A DNA stretch of 34,444 nt from a virus: positions 1-34,444 of IMG/VR virus record IMGVR_UViG_3300027759_000246, one strand, 5' to 3'. Shown piece after piece: positions 1 to 7,617 of the stretch. The translations under genes were made by a program, and so were the position numbers. The stretch's first letter is position 1. Every line of letters begins with the position of its first letter. The notes beneath the pieces were generated by a model. The model saw nothing but the letters and a program-made list of their open reading frames with translations, was not told where the DNA came from and made no database searches.

Positions 1-1
1 C

Positions 2-799
2 GAACGTGATAAGTCAGGCAATGGTTCAGCGGTCATCCGCTTCCTGCCTACTCCTGCGGTAGATGGTGATGATGGTCTGCCTTGGGTTCGTTATTTCGAC
101 CATGGATTCAAAGGCCCAACCGGTAAGTGGTATATCGAAAACTCTCTCACCTCTCTTGGTGATAAGACAAAAGATCCACTCGGTGAGTTCAATTCATATC
201 TCTGGAATCTTTCAGATGATGACAACTCGTGGTCTCGTAAGCAGGCCCGTGCCCAAAAGCGCCGCTTGCACTATGTTTCAAATATTATGGTCATCTCTGA
301 CCCTAAGCACCCCGAAAACGAAGGCAAAATCTTCCTCTATAAGTTCGGTAAGAAAATCTTTGATAAGATCACTCTTGCAATGAACCCTGAGTTCGAAGGT
401 GATAAGCCAGTCAATCCATTTGATTTATGGAAGGGTGCAAACTTCAAGCTTCGCATTCGGACTGTTGATGGTTATCCAAACTATGATCAGTCATTGTTTG
501 ATGCTGTTAACCCATTGAATGATAATGATGATGAACTTGAGCGTGTTTGGAACAAAGAGTATTCTCTGAGGGAGTTTACTGATAGTGGTGCCTATAAGTC
601 ATATTCTCAACTCAAGGCTCGCCTTGATGAAATCTTGGCTGAAGATCGTGGCTATCAAGACTTCTGTGGTAATACTCGCCCTGCGGCACCTGTTGCGGCC
701 CCAGTCGCTAAGGCGGTTGCAGCAAGTGAACCTTCATGGAATAATTCATCTACTGAAGATGATGACGACCTTGAAGCCTTCCGTAAATTGGCGGTCTAA
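2..799 (+). CDS. gp32: gp32 single-stranded DNA-binding protein (5' end missing)
   Basis: Phage single-stranded DNA-binding protein, which coats DNA during replication, recombination and repair. The gene is open from base 2 and runs off the left edge, so the N-terminal cooperativity region is absent. The visible 265 residues contain typical gp32 core signatures: VIRFLP, HGFKGPTGKWYIE and HPENEGKIFLYKFGKKIFDKI-like stretches, then an Ala/Pro linker and an acidic C-terminal tail (STEDDDDLEAF). In T4 that tail recruits replication partners. T4 gp32 binds zinc with one His and three Cys. Here the matching region keeps the His of HGF, but no Cys is present at the three cysteine positions. The gene ends at a strong terminator and converges with the minus-strand operon. 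Confidence 0.93.
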   Translation, partial: ERDKSGNGSAVIRFLPTPAVDGDDGLPWVRYFDHGFKGPTGKWYIENSLTSLGDKTKDPLGEFNSYLWNLSDDDNSWSRKQARAQKRRLHYVSNIMVISDPKHPENEGKIFLYKFGKKIFDKITLAMNPEFEGDKPVNPFDLWKGANFKLRIRTVDGYPNYDQSLFDAVNPLNDNDDELERVWNKEYSLREFTDSGAYKSYSQLKARLDEILAEDRGYQDFCGNTRPAAPVAAPVAKAVAASEPSWNNSSTEDDDDLEAFRKLAV

Positions 800-803
800 G
801 ATT

Positions 804-830
804 AAAGGGGACCTTCGGGTCCCTTTTTTT
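804..830 (+). terminator. Rho-independent terminator after gp32
   Basis: A 10-bp stem (804-813 with 818-827, one G-T wobble) is capped by a TTCG tetraloop, and a run of seven T residues (824-830) begins inside the 3' arm. It starts five bases after the gp32 stop codon. The stop codon of the convergent minus-strand gene (829-831) lies in the T run. In the minus direction the same hairpin is followed only by CTTTAAT, so any bidirectional activity is probably weaker. Confidence 0.93.
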
Positions 831-2976
831 ATGATACTGTTGCTGATGATGAGAAGTGATTGCCTGATGCGGAATCACCAGAGATATCAAATCTAGCCCT
901 TGACATAGCACGATGGAAGCTAGGGTCTTTGAACATGTTATCGGTCAGAGTTAAGGTTGTATCAAAAGAACTCATGCCGCTACTCTCTGGGATTGGCACT
1001 TGCGACTGTTTAAAGGTAGACTGCTGGTCTAGTGACAGTTCTTGGCCGCCATCATCTTCTTTTTTGGCATTATTATTAGTGGCATTATTATCAACATTCT
1101 CTTTCTTGGCATTAGGATCAACTGAGACCTTGCCTGTATTTGGATCGTAGTTAGCAGATTCTTCTTTGGTATTCATGGTGAAGAGTGGTTTACTGTCTTT
1201 ATCTACAACGACCGAGTTATCGTTCTTCATAGCACCAATTGGTAGTGCTTTAATCTCACCTTCATTGACATTAGCCTCACCACCTTCAGCCATTGCGGGG
1301 ATAGGTTCACCGGTTTGAGGTTCTGGTTGAGGCATGCCACGAGTATACAAATCTTGATATGCTCTCTTTGACATATGAACACCGTCTTGTGCATCGGCTG
1401 TCACAGATGAGTTGTCAACATATCTGAATCCATTGGTTCTAGCTGAATCACCTAATAGCTGATTAACAGTACCAACATTGCCTGACCATTGTTTACCATT
1501 CGATTGGTGCGGACCATGAATACTTACATTGAGACCGCGCTCTTCGGCAATCTGTTTGAGTTCCGCCATTCTAGCTTCATAGGTTTTAGGATCTAGTCGA
1601 TTGCTGGCCGCATCATTGGTACCAGCATAAAGTTGGACTGTAGAACCCTGTGGCACATTCTTTAATTGTTGAACCATTCTAGGGTCAGTAAACATTAGAC
1701 CACCTTGAGCCACACTCGGTGTTTTATTTGATTGACCTACACCCACACCAATACTATCACCAGCGGTGTAAATGGTTTGACCTGTTGTTGCACGTTCTCT
1801 ACTCTGAGGGTCAGTATTATTGTTTCTCTGAGTATATTCTTGTTTCTGACCCTCATTTCTTTGGATGGATAGAGCCAGATTCTTCTCACGTTCTAGACCC
1901 ATCTCACCTTTTCTCGCGGTGATTTGTTCCTGCGTAGGTTCAGCACCTGTTGGTATAATAGTGCCTTCCTGAACCGACATTTGTTTCAAATGGCCCATAC
2001 GGTTTCTTACACCACCGGCCACATCTCTAGGTCTTTCGAAGTCACCTACAACCGTATTCATTCTTTGTTCGGTGGTGAGATTTTCATCGTTCAGGTCACG
2101 CCATGATTTACCGTAATGAGACTTCATTTCCCAAATAGCCGCTTTAGTCTGTTGAGCGACTGTCATCTCTTGTGGGTATTGACCAAACTGTTCTTTGATT
2201 CTTGCCGCACGAGTTTGATCCCACTGAGCAATACCATGAGCTTTCTGATTTGGATTACTACCAGAAGGATCGGGGTGAACATCTTGAGGTACATGTAGAC
2301 CTTCACCAGATAGGTTAGCAACTAGAATCTTAGCCGCACTATCAGATAGACCTTCTTGTCTGGCTGCCGCATAAGCCTCTTGCTGGTTCTGCTTTAACGT
2401 GCCACCTTTGGTGCCTGCTGTTCTATTCTTTAAATCTTCGGTAACTTCAGCTTCGGATATCTGTGTTCCTTTATATGATAACTTACCATCTTCACCTGTA
2501 ATTTTTTCAATACCAGCCTTCTTCAAATCTTCAGGTGATAGCTTCTCTAAGAATTTCAATCGAGGATCGTCGGCGGAAACTTGACCATTTTTCAATTCTT
2601 CGTAAACTTTTTTCTGTTCATCGGAAAGATTTGCCAGTTTTTCTTTGGCGGCTACTGTTGAAGTTTTTTTACCTGTAGAAGGATCAAATTTAGATCCGGA
2701 TTTATCCAACTGATCGACACTCATCTGTTGATTGGCTTCACGACGACTCAATGGTTTAAACTCATCAGACATAACACTCTTCAGAGCCTTACCAACGTCA
2801 GGCAGTTTCTCTTGATAGTATCTTGGAAATAGACCAGGCAACTGAGAAGGATCTACATTCGCTAAGATGTTTAGACCATCTTGTGATTGAGCTAGTCTCA
2901 GCCTCTCGGTAACGGACATTTTACCGAGCATAGTCTTATAATCTACAGATACCGTAGACAGTCTTTTAGTAGCCAT
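829..2976 (-). CDS. Tail-associated two-enzyme protein: phage tail lysozyme-like plus SGNH hydrolase
   Basis: A 715-residue protein, last gene of the minus-strand operon. It probably remodels the cell envelope during DNA entry. Residues 1-200 are a charged, mostly helical leader. Residues about 205-335 look like a phage tail lysozyme domain: SGEGL at 223-227 supplies a candidate catalytic Glu225, and HGIAQWDQTR lies at 248-257. Residues about 400-545 carry all SGNH hydrolase blocks: GDSIGVG (Ser408 nucleophile), GTNDA (Asn454) and DGVH (Asp531, His534). The C-terminal 170 residues are low-complexity, rich in Asn, Lys and Ser. Start ATG overlaps the upstream stop as TAATG. Family knowledge places SGNH enzymes among esterases that can remove acetyl groups from sugars. 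The substrate here is unknown. The context with gp26 and gp51 suggests a hub or virion component. Confidence 0.75.
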   Translation of the reverse strand: MATKRLSTVSVDYKTMLGKMSVTERLRLAQSQDGLNILANVDPSQLPGLFPRYYQEKLPDVGKALKSVMSDEFKPLSRREANQQMSVDQLDKSGSKFDPSTGKKTSTVAAKEKLANLSDEQKKVYEELKNGQVSADDPRLKFLEKLSPEDLKKAGIEKITGEDGKLSYKGTQISEAEVTEDLKNRTAGTKGGTLKQNQQEAYAAARQEGLSDSAAKILVANLSGEGLHVPQDVHPDPSGSNPNQKAHGIAQWDQTRAARIKEQFGQYPQEMTVAQQTKAAIWEMKSHYGKSWRDLNDENLTTEQRMNTVVGDFERPRDVAGGVRNRMGHLKQMSVQEGTIIPTGAEPTQEQITARKGEMGLEREKNLALSIQRNEGQKQEYTQRNNNTDPQSRERATTGQTIYTAGDSIGVGVGQSNKTPSVAQGGLMFTDPRMVQQLKNVPQGSTVQLYAGTNDAASNRLDPKTYEARMAELKQIAEERGLNVSIHGPHQSNGKQWSGNVGTVNQLLGDSARTNGFRYVDNSSVTADAQDGVHMSKRAYQDLYTRGMPQPEPQTGEPIPAMAEGGEANVNEGEIKALPIGAMKNDNSVVVDKDSKPLFTMNTKEESANYDPNTGKVSVDPNAKKENVDNNATNNNAKKEDDGGQELSLDQQSTFKQSQVPIPESSGMSSFDTTLTLTDNMFKDPSFHRAMSRARFDISGDSASGNHFSSSATVS

Positions 2977-3176
2977 TAGTTTCTCTTATTCTGTTTGATT
3001 GAGGCTTGATCACGCATTTGTTGTTCTACCTGTGCTATATGTGCCTTCAGAAGGCTTATATAGATATATCTTTCCCATGGTATCATGTTTTCCAAGTCTG
3101 AAAGACTATATTTGTGGTGGTGCATCAATGCGAAGTTGGTCTTATAATAAGATTCCAAATTCTCGTAACCAAGCAT
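2976..3176 (-). CDS. gp51: gp51-like baseplate hub assembly protein
   Basis: A 66-residue protein that I match to the short gp51-type baseplate hub assembly catalyst of T4-like phages. The pattern is an N-terminal YENLESYY, a His-rich MHHHKYSLSDLENM and then PWERYIY, followed by a polar helix. gp51 acts during hub assembly and is not known as a virion enzyme. The start codon overlaps the gp26 stop (TAATG) and its own stop overlaps the start of the next gene in the same way, so translation is probably coupled along three genes. The upstream region on this strand is a run of eight T residues rather than a Shine-Dalgarno sequence, which supports coupling. Confidence 0.7.
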   Translation of the reverse strand: MLGYENLESYYKTNFALMHHHKYSLSDLENMIPWERYIYISLLKAHIAQVEQQMRDQASIKQNKRN

Positions 3177-3901
3177 TAGTAAAAAAAACTTTCGAAATCC
3201 GAGTATTCGATAGAGTGATTATAACCACACTTACCACATATCTTTTCTAGATTGACGGCAAAATATGGGAAGTTTGAAGTGAAACTCTCCAGCTTCTTAT
3301 AGTTCTCTTCAGTTAGATTCTCGACGAACTCTCTCAAATCTTCTTTGGTGTAGTCTTTGGTTGAATAGACCTTCTCACCCTTGACAATCTGATCGATACA
3401 GTTAACGATGACATTGATCTTACGCTCAAGCGGATTACCCTTTGCATCAATCACCTTTAAGATAGAATAGCTAGGGTATTTCATCTTGACAGAGACCTTA
3501 CCACCTAATTCAAACACCATTGGTGTATCTGGTTTAATGATCTCTGCATTGGAGATATCAATCTCCGCATTAAATTCGTGATTACATGTAACACCTGTCT
3601 CAGGTACCACATGTTTACAGGCGAAACCAATCTCAACCGATTCTGATATAGACTTGGCCCTCAATGCAATGAACAAGTAATCAATATCAAAGAACGGCAG
3701 CTTATCTATATCCACATCACCTTCAATTACACAGTTACTAATGATCTGCTTGGTTGTTCTGATGATCTCGTTAATGTCATTAGATTCTGCTGCCATTAAC
3801 AGTAGTTTTTCTTCTTTAACCAGAAAAGGTCTAATCGTGATCTCTTTTCCGCTAGATGGTATTCTCAACTCATAGGTAGGTACATCGACCGTAGGTAGCA
3901 T
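3176..3901 (-). CDS. gp26: gp26-like baseplate hub assembly protein
   Basis: A 241-residue homologue of T4 gp26 (T4 baseplate protein family), needed to assemble the central hub. T4 gp26 is about 208 residues, so this one is slightly longer. Recognisable parts are the N-terminal LRIPSSGKEITIRPF strand region, the helical KEEKLLLMAAE segment and LPFFDIDYLFIALRAKS near residues 68-83. Residues C95, H97, C106 and H108, with C222 and C225 in a C-terminal CGKC knuckle, look like zinc ligands. This zinc-ribbon-like feature is seen in the sequence; metal binding is inferred. The gene ends in eight T residues on its coding strand followed by a TAATG junction with gp51. Confidence 0.8.
   Translation of the reverse strand: MLPTVDVPTYELRIPSSGKEITIRPFLVKEEKLLLMAAESNDINEIIRTTKQIISNCVIEGDVDIDKLPFFDIDYLFIALRAKSISESVEIGFACKHVVPETGVTCNHEFNAEIDISNAEIIKPDTPMVFELGGKVSVKMKYPSYSILKVIDAKGNPLERKINVIVNCIDQIVKGEKVYSTKDYTKEDLREFVENLTEENYKKLESFTSNFPYFAVNLEKICGKCGYNHSIEYSDFESFFY
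3181..3188 (-). other. U8 run at the gp26/gp51 junction (possible -1 slippery site)
   Basis: On the coding strand the last gp26 codons read AGT TTT TTT TAC TAA, which contains a U UUU UUU heptamer in the zero frame. A -1 slip would read TTA CTA ATG and continue into gp51, giving a fusion of roughly 310 residues. The TAATG overlap already explains gp51 expression by coupling, so a role in frameshifting is speculative. Confidence 0.25.
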
Positions 3902-3930
3902 TATAAATCAACCTCTCATTAAAAAACGTA

Positions 3931-4572
3931 TTAAACGTATTTGTTATAGTATGTTACGATATCAGGTACATTTATGGGACCGCCACTAGCCAACTTATTG
4001 GTCGAGTCATCCATGCGAGGCCTGACCCATTTGTTATATGTGAATGTGATACCGAGTCTAAGGAACTGGTCATCTGCCCATGTTAATTGCTGTGGGTTAA
4101 CTAGCACTGGAAATGCATCCAGTAGTGAGAACTGATAGTTAACTTTATTATCATCACCATACTGAAATATCTGAATCTCACATGAGTATTGGTCACGATA
4201 GCTAAAGTCATATGTAGTGGTTGGATTGATGAGGTTCATCCAGTCATCAAAGAACTTACGCTCAGGTGACTCAGCGCGACACAGAAAGGTCAGCGTCATA
4301 TCTTCGTATGAGGTCTGAAAAGGCACCTTGAAATTGCTACCGTAGTAGCGGACATCCATTGTATTCAGACCACGACCTGGATATTCAGCCGCCTCACACA
4401 GATATATAAGGTCTCTTATGATATCACCATATTGGGCTAAGTATGAACTGGATGGTATAATACGAACAGCAAATTTACATGACTTAGCCAAGCCACCAAA
4501 TTTTTCAGAAACAGACTTGAAGTCAAGCATGTTGAAATCTTTATGCACATTTACAAAATTAAATATTGCCAT
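3931..4572 (-). CDS. Tail tube-fold protein of the gp19/gp54 family (probable tube initiator)
   Basis: A 213-residue protein resembling the T4 gp19 tail-tube fold. It has an N-terminal KSCKFAVRI strand, then RDLIYLCEAAEYPGRGLNTM, VPFQTSYEDMTLTFLC, FFDDWMNLINP and a closing strand with AFPVLVNPQQLTWADDQFLRLGITFTY. This is the classic order of the tube proteins: a strand, the AEYPGRG loop, the FFDDWMN helix and a final strand. The main tube gene usually sits beside the sheath gene. Here it lies with hub genes, which favours gp54, the baseplate protein that starts tube polymerisation. T4 gp54 is about 320 residues, so this copy is shorter. A second tube-like or gp48-interacting role cannot be excluded. 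Confidence 0.7.
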   Translation of the reverse strand: MAIFNFVNVHKDFNMLDFKSVSEKFGGLAKSCKFAVRIIPSSSYLAQYGDIIRDLIYLCEAAEYPGRGLNTMDVRYYGSNFKVPFQTSYEDMTLTFLCRAESPERKFFDDWMNLINPTTTYDFSYRDQYSCEIQIFQYGDDNKVNYQFSLLDAFPVLVNPQQLTWADDQFLRLGITFTYNKWVRPRMDDSTNKLASGGPINVPDIVTYYNKYV

Positions 4573-4584
4573 TTGTTTTAACCT

Positions 4585-5091
4585 TTATTTCCTATAAACA
4601 AATTGTGCTACAGGTAGATTGATAGCTTTTTCCCACTCTTCTGGTAGCACCTCAATAAACTTACTATAGCAATGGTCAAACAGATAACGCTTGATGCATG
4701 GTCGAGTGGTATTGGACAGTTTCTTGGTTGATTGAAGAAGGTCATAGGTCAGATTCAATACAGTGGATCTGTCAAACATAGCATTATTTGAGAATTTTGA
4801 CAGACGCCCTAACAACCATGATCTTTCACTCTCAGCTAGATAGTGTAGATTCAATCCTAAGAAACCATTACCATATCTCTCAATAGGGAATACCAAAGGA
4901 AAGTTATCATATACTGGTAGCTTATCCTTATACTTCGGATCATATGCAAAGAAATACATCTTACCAATAACGGTGTGATCACGACCACGAGTATCGTTAT
5001 GGATAATGTTCTTTCTATAGCCAGCCGCAGAGCGAGCCTTGTCTATAAACCAGTCAGTAGATTCTTTTGTTTTTTGCGTTTTTGTAGCCAT
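4585..5091 (-). CDS. Conserved T4-like phage protein, possibly gp2 DNA end protector
   Basis: A 168-residue protein lying eight bases after gp4. It contains a signature I associate with a family in aquatic T4-like phages: KMYFFAYDPKYKDKLP at 44-59, YDNFPLVFP near 61-69, then GFLGLNLHYL at 76-85. Some such proteins are annotated as the DNA end protector gp2, which blocks RecBCD on packaged ends, and T4 gene 2 lies near gene 4. I cannot confirm the equivalence from sequence alone, and T4 gp2 is longer (about 274 residues). No transmembrane segment or metal-site motif is visible. Its place beside gp4 supports a head-completion or packaging-end role. Confidence 0.55.
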   Translation of the reverse strand: MATKTQKTKESTDWFIDKARSAAGYRKNIIHNDTRGRDHTVIGKMYFFAYDPKYKDKLPVYDNFPLVFPIERYGNGFLGLNLHYLAESERSWLLGRLSKFSNNAMFDRSTVLNLTYDLLQSTKKLSNTTRPCIKRYLFDHCYSKFIEVLPEEWEKAINLPVAQFVYRK

Positions 5092-5098
5092 AATCTAT

Positions 5099-5545
5099 TT
5101 ATTTAATCCCTAGATGGTCTTCCGTGATAATTGCAAATTCCCAGCCTCTATTCTCACAAAAATCTCTAGCATACTGCCACTTAGCTTGGTTCACAGCCCA
5201 TGTAGTGACCTCTGTGATATATCGCCTGGTTTTATTGGCCTGCACTTTAGGTTCTTTGGTCTGTGCCTTTGGTTTGACCTCAATGACGACAGTCTTGATA
5301 CCACCATCTGGCTTACGCATCTTAGCCACAAAGTCAGGGAAGTATCTATGCTTCATACCATCAACTGGTGAGATATAAGGCACGATTAATTCTTCGCTAG
5401 ACCACTCAAGGACGTTAGCGTTTTCATCTAAATATCTCATGACCCTAAGTTCCCATGTTGATCGCCAGATGATATTCATCGGATCACCATTGTATTTGGC
5501 TGGATTCTTTGGGCTGAATCTTCCTTTGTATGCTTTGTGTGCCAT
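5099..5545 (-). CDS. gp4: gp4 head completion protein (PD-(D/E)XK nuclease fold)
   Basis: A 148-residue homologue of T4 gp4 (head completion, about 150 residues), which acts on the filled head before tail joining. The N-terminus KGRFSPKNPAKYNGDP matches the family. Residues E32, D71 (in YFPDF) and E89-V-K91 (in VIEVK) form an apparent PD-(D/E)XK endonuclease triad, and WAVNQAKW follows near the C-terminus. It is the first gene of the minus-strand operon and its leader shares a 39-base divergent region with gp48. No convincing Shine-Dalgarno sequence is seen upstream. The A of its ATG is opposite the first T of the plus-strand late-promoter box. Confidence 0.9.
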   Translation of the reverse strand: MAHKAYKGRFSPKNPAKYNGDPMNIIWRSTWELRVMRYLDENANVLEWSSEELIVPYISPVDGMKHRYFPDFVAKMRKPDGGIKTVVIEVKPKAQTKEPKVQANKTRRYITEVTTWAVNQAKWQYARDFCENRGWEFAIITEDHLGIK

Positions 5546-5552
5546 ATAAATA
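5545..5552 (+). promoter_or_regulatory. T4-type late promoter TATAAATA before gp48
   Basis: A perfect match to the T4 late-promoter -10 box lies 32 bases before the gp48 ATG, in the short space between divergent gp4 and gp48. In T4 this box is read by the gp55 sigma-like factor with the gp45 clamp, and transcription starts about 12 bases further on, which here leaves room for the AAAAGGA Shine-Dalgarno sequence at 5566-5572. It would drive the whole plus-strand baseplate cluster. Confidence 0.75.
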
Positions 5553-5584
5553 TGTATAATACGAGAAAAGGATAAATCCCTTCA

Positions 5585-6679
5585 ATGCTTATTTTAGATG
5601 CTTTAGAAGAATATGCTCGATCTGGTCAGGTTCCATTGCCAACCGCTGAGATGGCTGGTAATAACGTAGCACCAAACCTTAGTTCACCAATCTTAGGTAG
5701 ATCCAACCAGTATGATTTTGAGTACCGTGTATTCCCAAGCGATCTTGGTACTGATGCAAACAAACACTATGTGGTGTTCAATATCAATGTACCAATTCAT
5801 TCTACAGGACCTAATAAAGGTAAACCTAAAAATGGATCATATGATACGGCCGACTTCACATCTATAAAAACAACAGGTGATTTTTCTAAGGTCGATCAAT
5901 TAAGAGGTGCTAGTTTTTTTTCTAACCTTGGTGCCGATGGCGCCAACGCCAATGTACCGAGATACACTATGCGTATTGCAGAATCTATTGCAATGCACAT
6001 GCCAACACCTTTAACATTCACATCAACCAATATATATGAAGATATTTCATTGACACAATTTGCTGCCGGCACTGGTAAATTTGCAGCTAGTCTGGTTGGT
6101 AAAGCGATGATTGAAGGTGGCAACGCAAGAAAAGTGTTTGATCGGTTTGGTAATGTTATTTCTGCTAGTGGTGACCTTCTTGGTTCCGCATTGAAATTGG
6201 GTGGTAATCCAATCAATCCTCGTATCGAAGTTCTATTTGCTAATACATTACAGAGACAGTTTGCATTCGAATTTCTAATGGCTCCTCGCACAGAAGAAGA
6301 GTCATATGTGATGGACAGAATCATCCGCACATTCAAATTTCACTCGGCACCGGCTATTAATCAGGCGAATCTAGGAGATGTTGATTTTTTAGACTCGGCA
6401 CCCGGTAGTTTCGAGGGTCTTATTGCTGAGTTCGGCAAGTATCTCATTCCTTTCTATGTACCTCCAGCAGAATTTGATATTACATTCTTCAATAATGGTG
6501 TAGAAAACGATAGAATACCGCGCATCAATACATGCGTCTTAGAAAGAATTGAAGTGGATTATGCACCGCAGGGTATGTATGCGACCTTCAGTAATGGTTA
6601 TCCAGTAGCCTGCCGTCTATCCATGTCATTCAGAGAAACCGAAGTTGTTCATAAACAGCGCGTTGCACAGGGCTTCTAA
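5585..6679 (+). CDS. gp48: gp48 baseplate tail tube cap protein
   Basis: A 364-residue protein, the same length as T4 gp48, which sits on the hub and with gp54 starts the tail tube. Supporting regions are the C-terminal QRQFAFEFLMAPRTEEE, the long helix VMDRIIRTFKFH, FEGLIAEFGKYLIPFYVPPAEFDITFF with its break at YLIP, and the final CRLSMSFRETEVVHK strand. The end region, with a FEFLMAPR strand, helix and SMSFRE strand, is the tube-fold core shared with gp19. The ATG follows an AAAAGGA site 12 bases upstream. Its stop overlaps the start of gp53 as TAATG. Confidence 0.85.
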   Translation: MLILDALEEYARSGQVPLPTAEMAGNNVAPNLSSPILGRSNQYDFEYRVFPSDLGTDANKHYVVFNINVPIHSTGPNKGKPKNGSYDTADFTSIKTTGDFSKVDQLRGASFFSNLGADGANANVPRYTMRIAESIAMHMPTPLTFTSTNIYEDISLTQFAAGTGKFAASLVGKAMIEGGNARKVFDRFGNVISASGDLLGSALKLGGNPINPRIEVLFANTLQRQFAFEFLMAPRTEEESYVMDRIIRTFKFHSAPAINQANLGDVDFLDSAPGSFEGLIAEFGKYLIPFYVPPAEFDITFFNNGVENDRIPRINTCVLERIEVDYAPQGMYATFSNGYPVACRLSMSFRETEVVHKQRVAQGF

Positions 6680-7617
6680 TGTCTAATTTTTTTGATAAGT
6701 TCCCAAAAATACCATATAACATCTCAGGTGATAAGCTTGGTAATTATCAGGCTGTCACCAATATTATGTTCCGTTTTGGATTTCTTCGAGATGTTATTAA
6801 TAATGTGTCTGCATATGAAAGCTATGAGATTCAAGAAGGTGATACACCCGAAATCTTGGCTCACAAGTATTATGGAGGATCTGAAGCCTACTGGCTCATT
6901 CTCTATGCTAATGACATATATGACCCACAATATGACTGGCCACTAGACCGCAGAAGCTTTGTTAATTACATCGAAAGTAAATATGGTTCAACAGCCAATG
7001 CACATGCTCAGATACATCATTATGAAAAGGTTGTTGGTCGTCAGGTAGAAAACACACAAGAGTTCTTCTTTGATAAGTATGAGATTGATTATACACCTGT
7101 GACTATTACAATCATTGATGTGGCCACATATACTGGTGCATTAGATCCTAATGATATTGTATATCAGAGTGCAGATCGAACCTATGCAAATTCATCTTTC
7201 ACCGGCAAGATTGTAAACTTCTCAGGCTCGAACAATATCATGTTCTTAGCCAATACAGTTGGTAATTACTTAGTTGCATTGCCTACATATAACTATACAA
7301 AGGCTGGTTCACCGGCGGCTAATGTTTCATCTCTAGGGTTCACATCTAACGAAGTATTATACCCAGACCCCGATGTTCCTCACGATTTCTATGTCAATCT
7401 ACCAGCCACACCAACCTCTACTGATTATACGCTAGATGGTAAGACAATCACCGAAGTCATTGGTCGCCGTGCTATAAGTTGCTATGACTATGAGAATGAA
7501 AGAAATGAGGCTAAGCGTAGTATTAAACTTATTCATAAACAGTATCTAGGTCCAATTATGTCCGAATTTGGTAAACTTACTAATTCTATTCCAGGTTATT
7601 TAAGAAGGTTGAAGTAA
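6679..7617 (+). CDS. gp53: gp53 baseplate wedge protein
   Basis: A 312-residue relative of T4 gp53 (196 residues), a wedge subunit that helps join wedges to the hub. The diagnostic core is YESYEIQEGDTPEILAHKYYGG, then SEAYWLILYANDIYDPQYDW at about residues 69-88, a LysM-like element also present in T4 gp53. The extra length is a beta-rich insertion at roughly residues 130-255, after DKYEIDY. The C-terminal helices (YENERNEAKRSIKLIHKQYL) end the protein. Translation is probably coupled to gp48 through the TAATG overlap. Confidence 0.85.
   Translation: MSNFFDKFPKIPYNISGDKLGNYQAVTNIMFRFGFLRDVINNVSAYESYEIQEGDTPEILAHKYYGGSEAYWLILYANDIYDPQYDWPLDRRSFVNYIESKYGSTANAHAQIHHYEKVVGRQVENTQEFFFDKYEIDYTPVTITIIDVATYTGALDPNDIVYQSADRTYANSSFTGKIVNFSGSNNIMFLANTVGNYLVALPTYNYTKAGSPAANVSSLGFTSNEVLYPDPDVPHDFYVNLPATPTSTDYTLDGKTITEVIGRRAISCYDYENERNEAKRSIKLIHKQYLGPIMSEFGKLTNSIPGYLRRLK

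Noticed and set aside
5911-5920. A run of eight T residues in gp48 as a frameshift site
   Set aside because: The -1 frame meets a stop codon within two codons, and homopolymer runs of this length occur elsewhere in the window.
5896-6336. A 146-codon open frame on the minus strand within gp48
   Set aside because: It lies entirely opposite a recognised gene and has no recognisable protein features.
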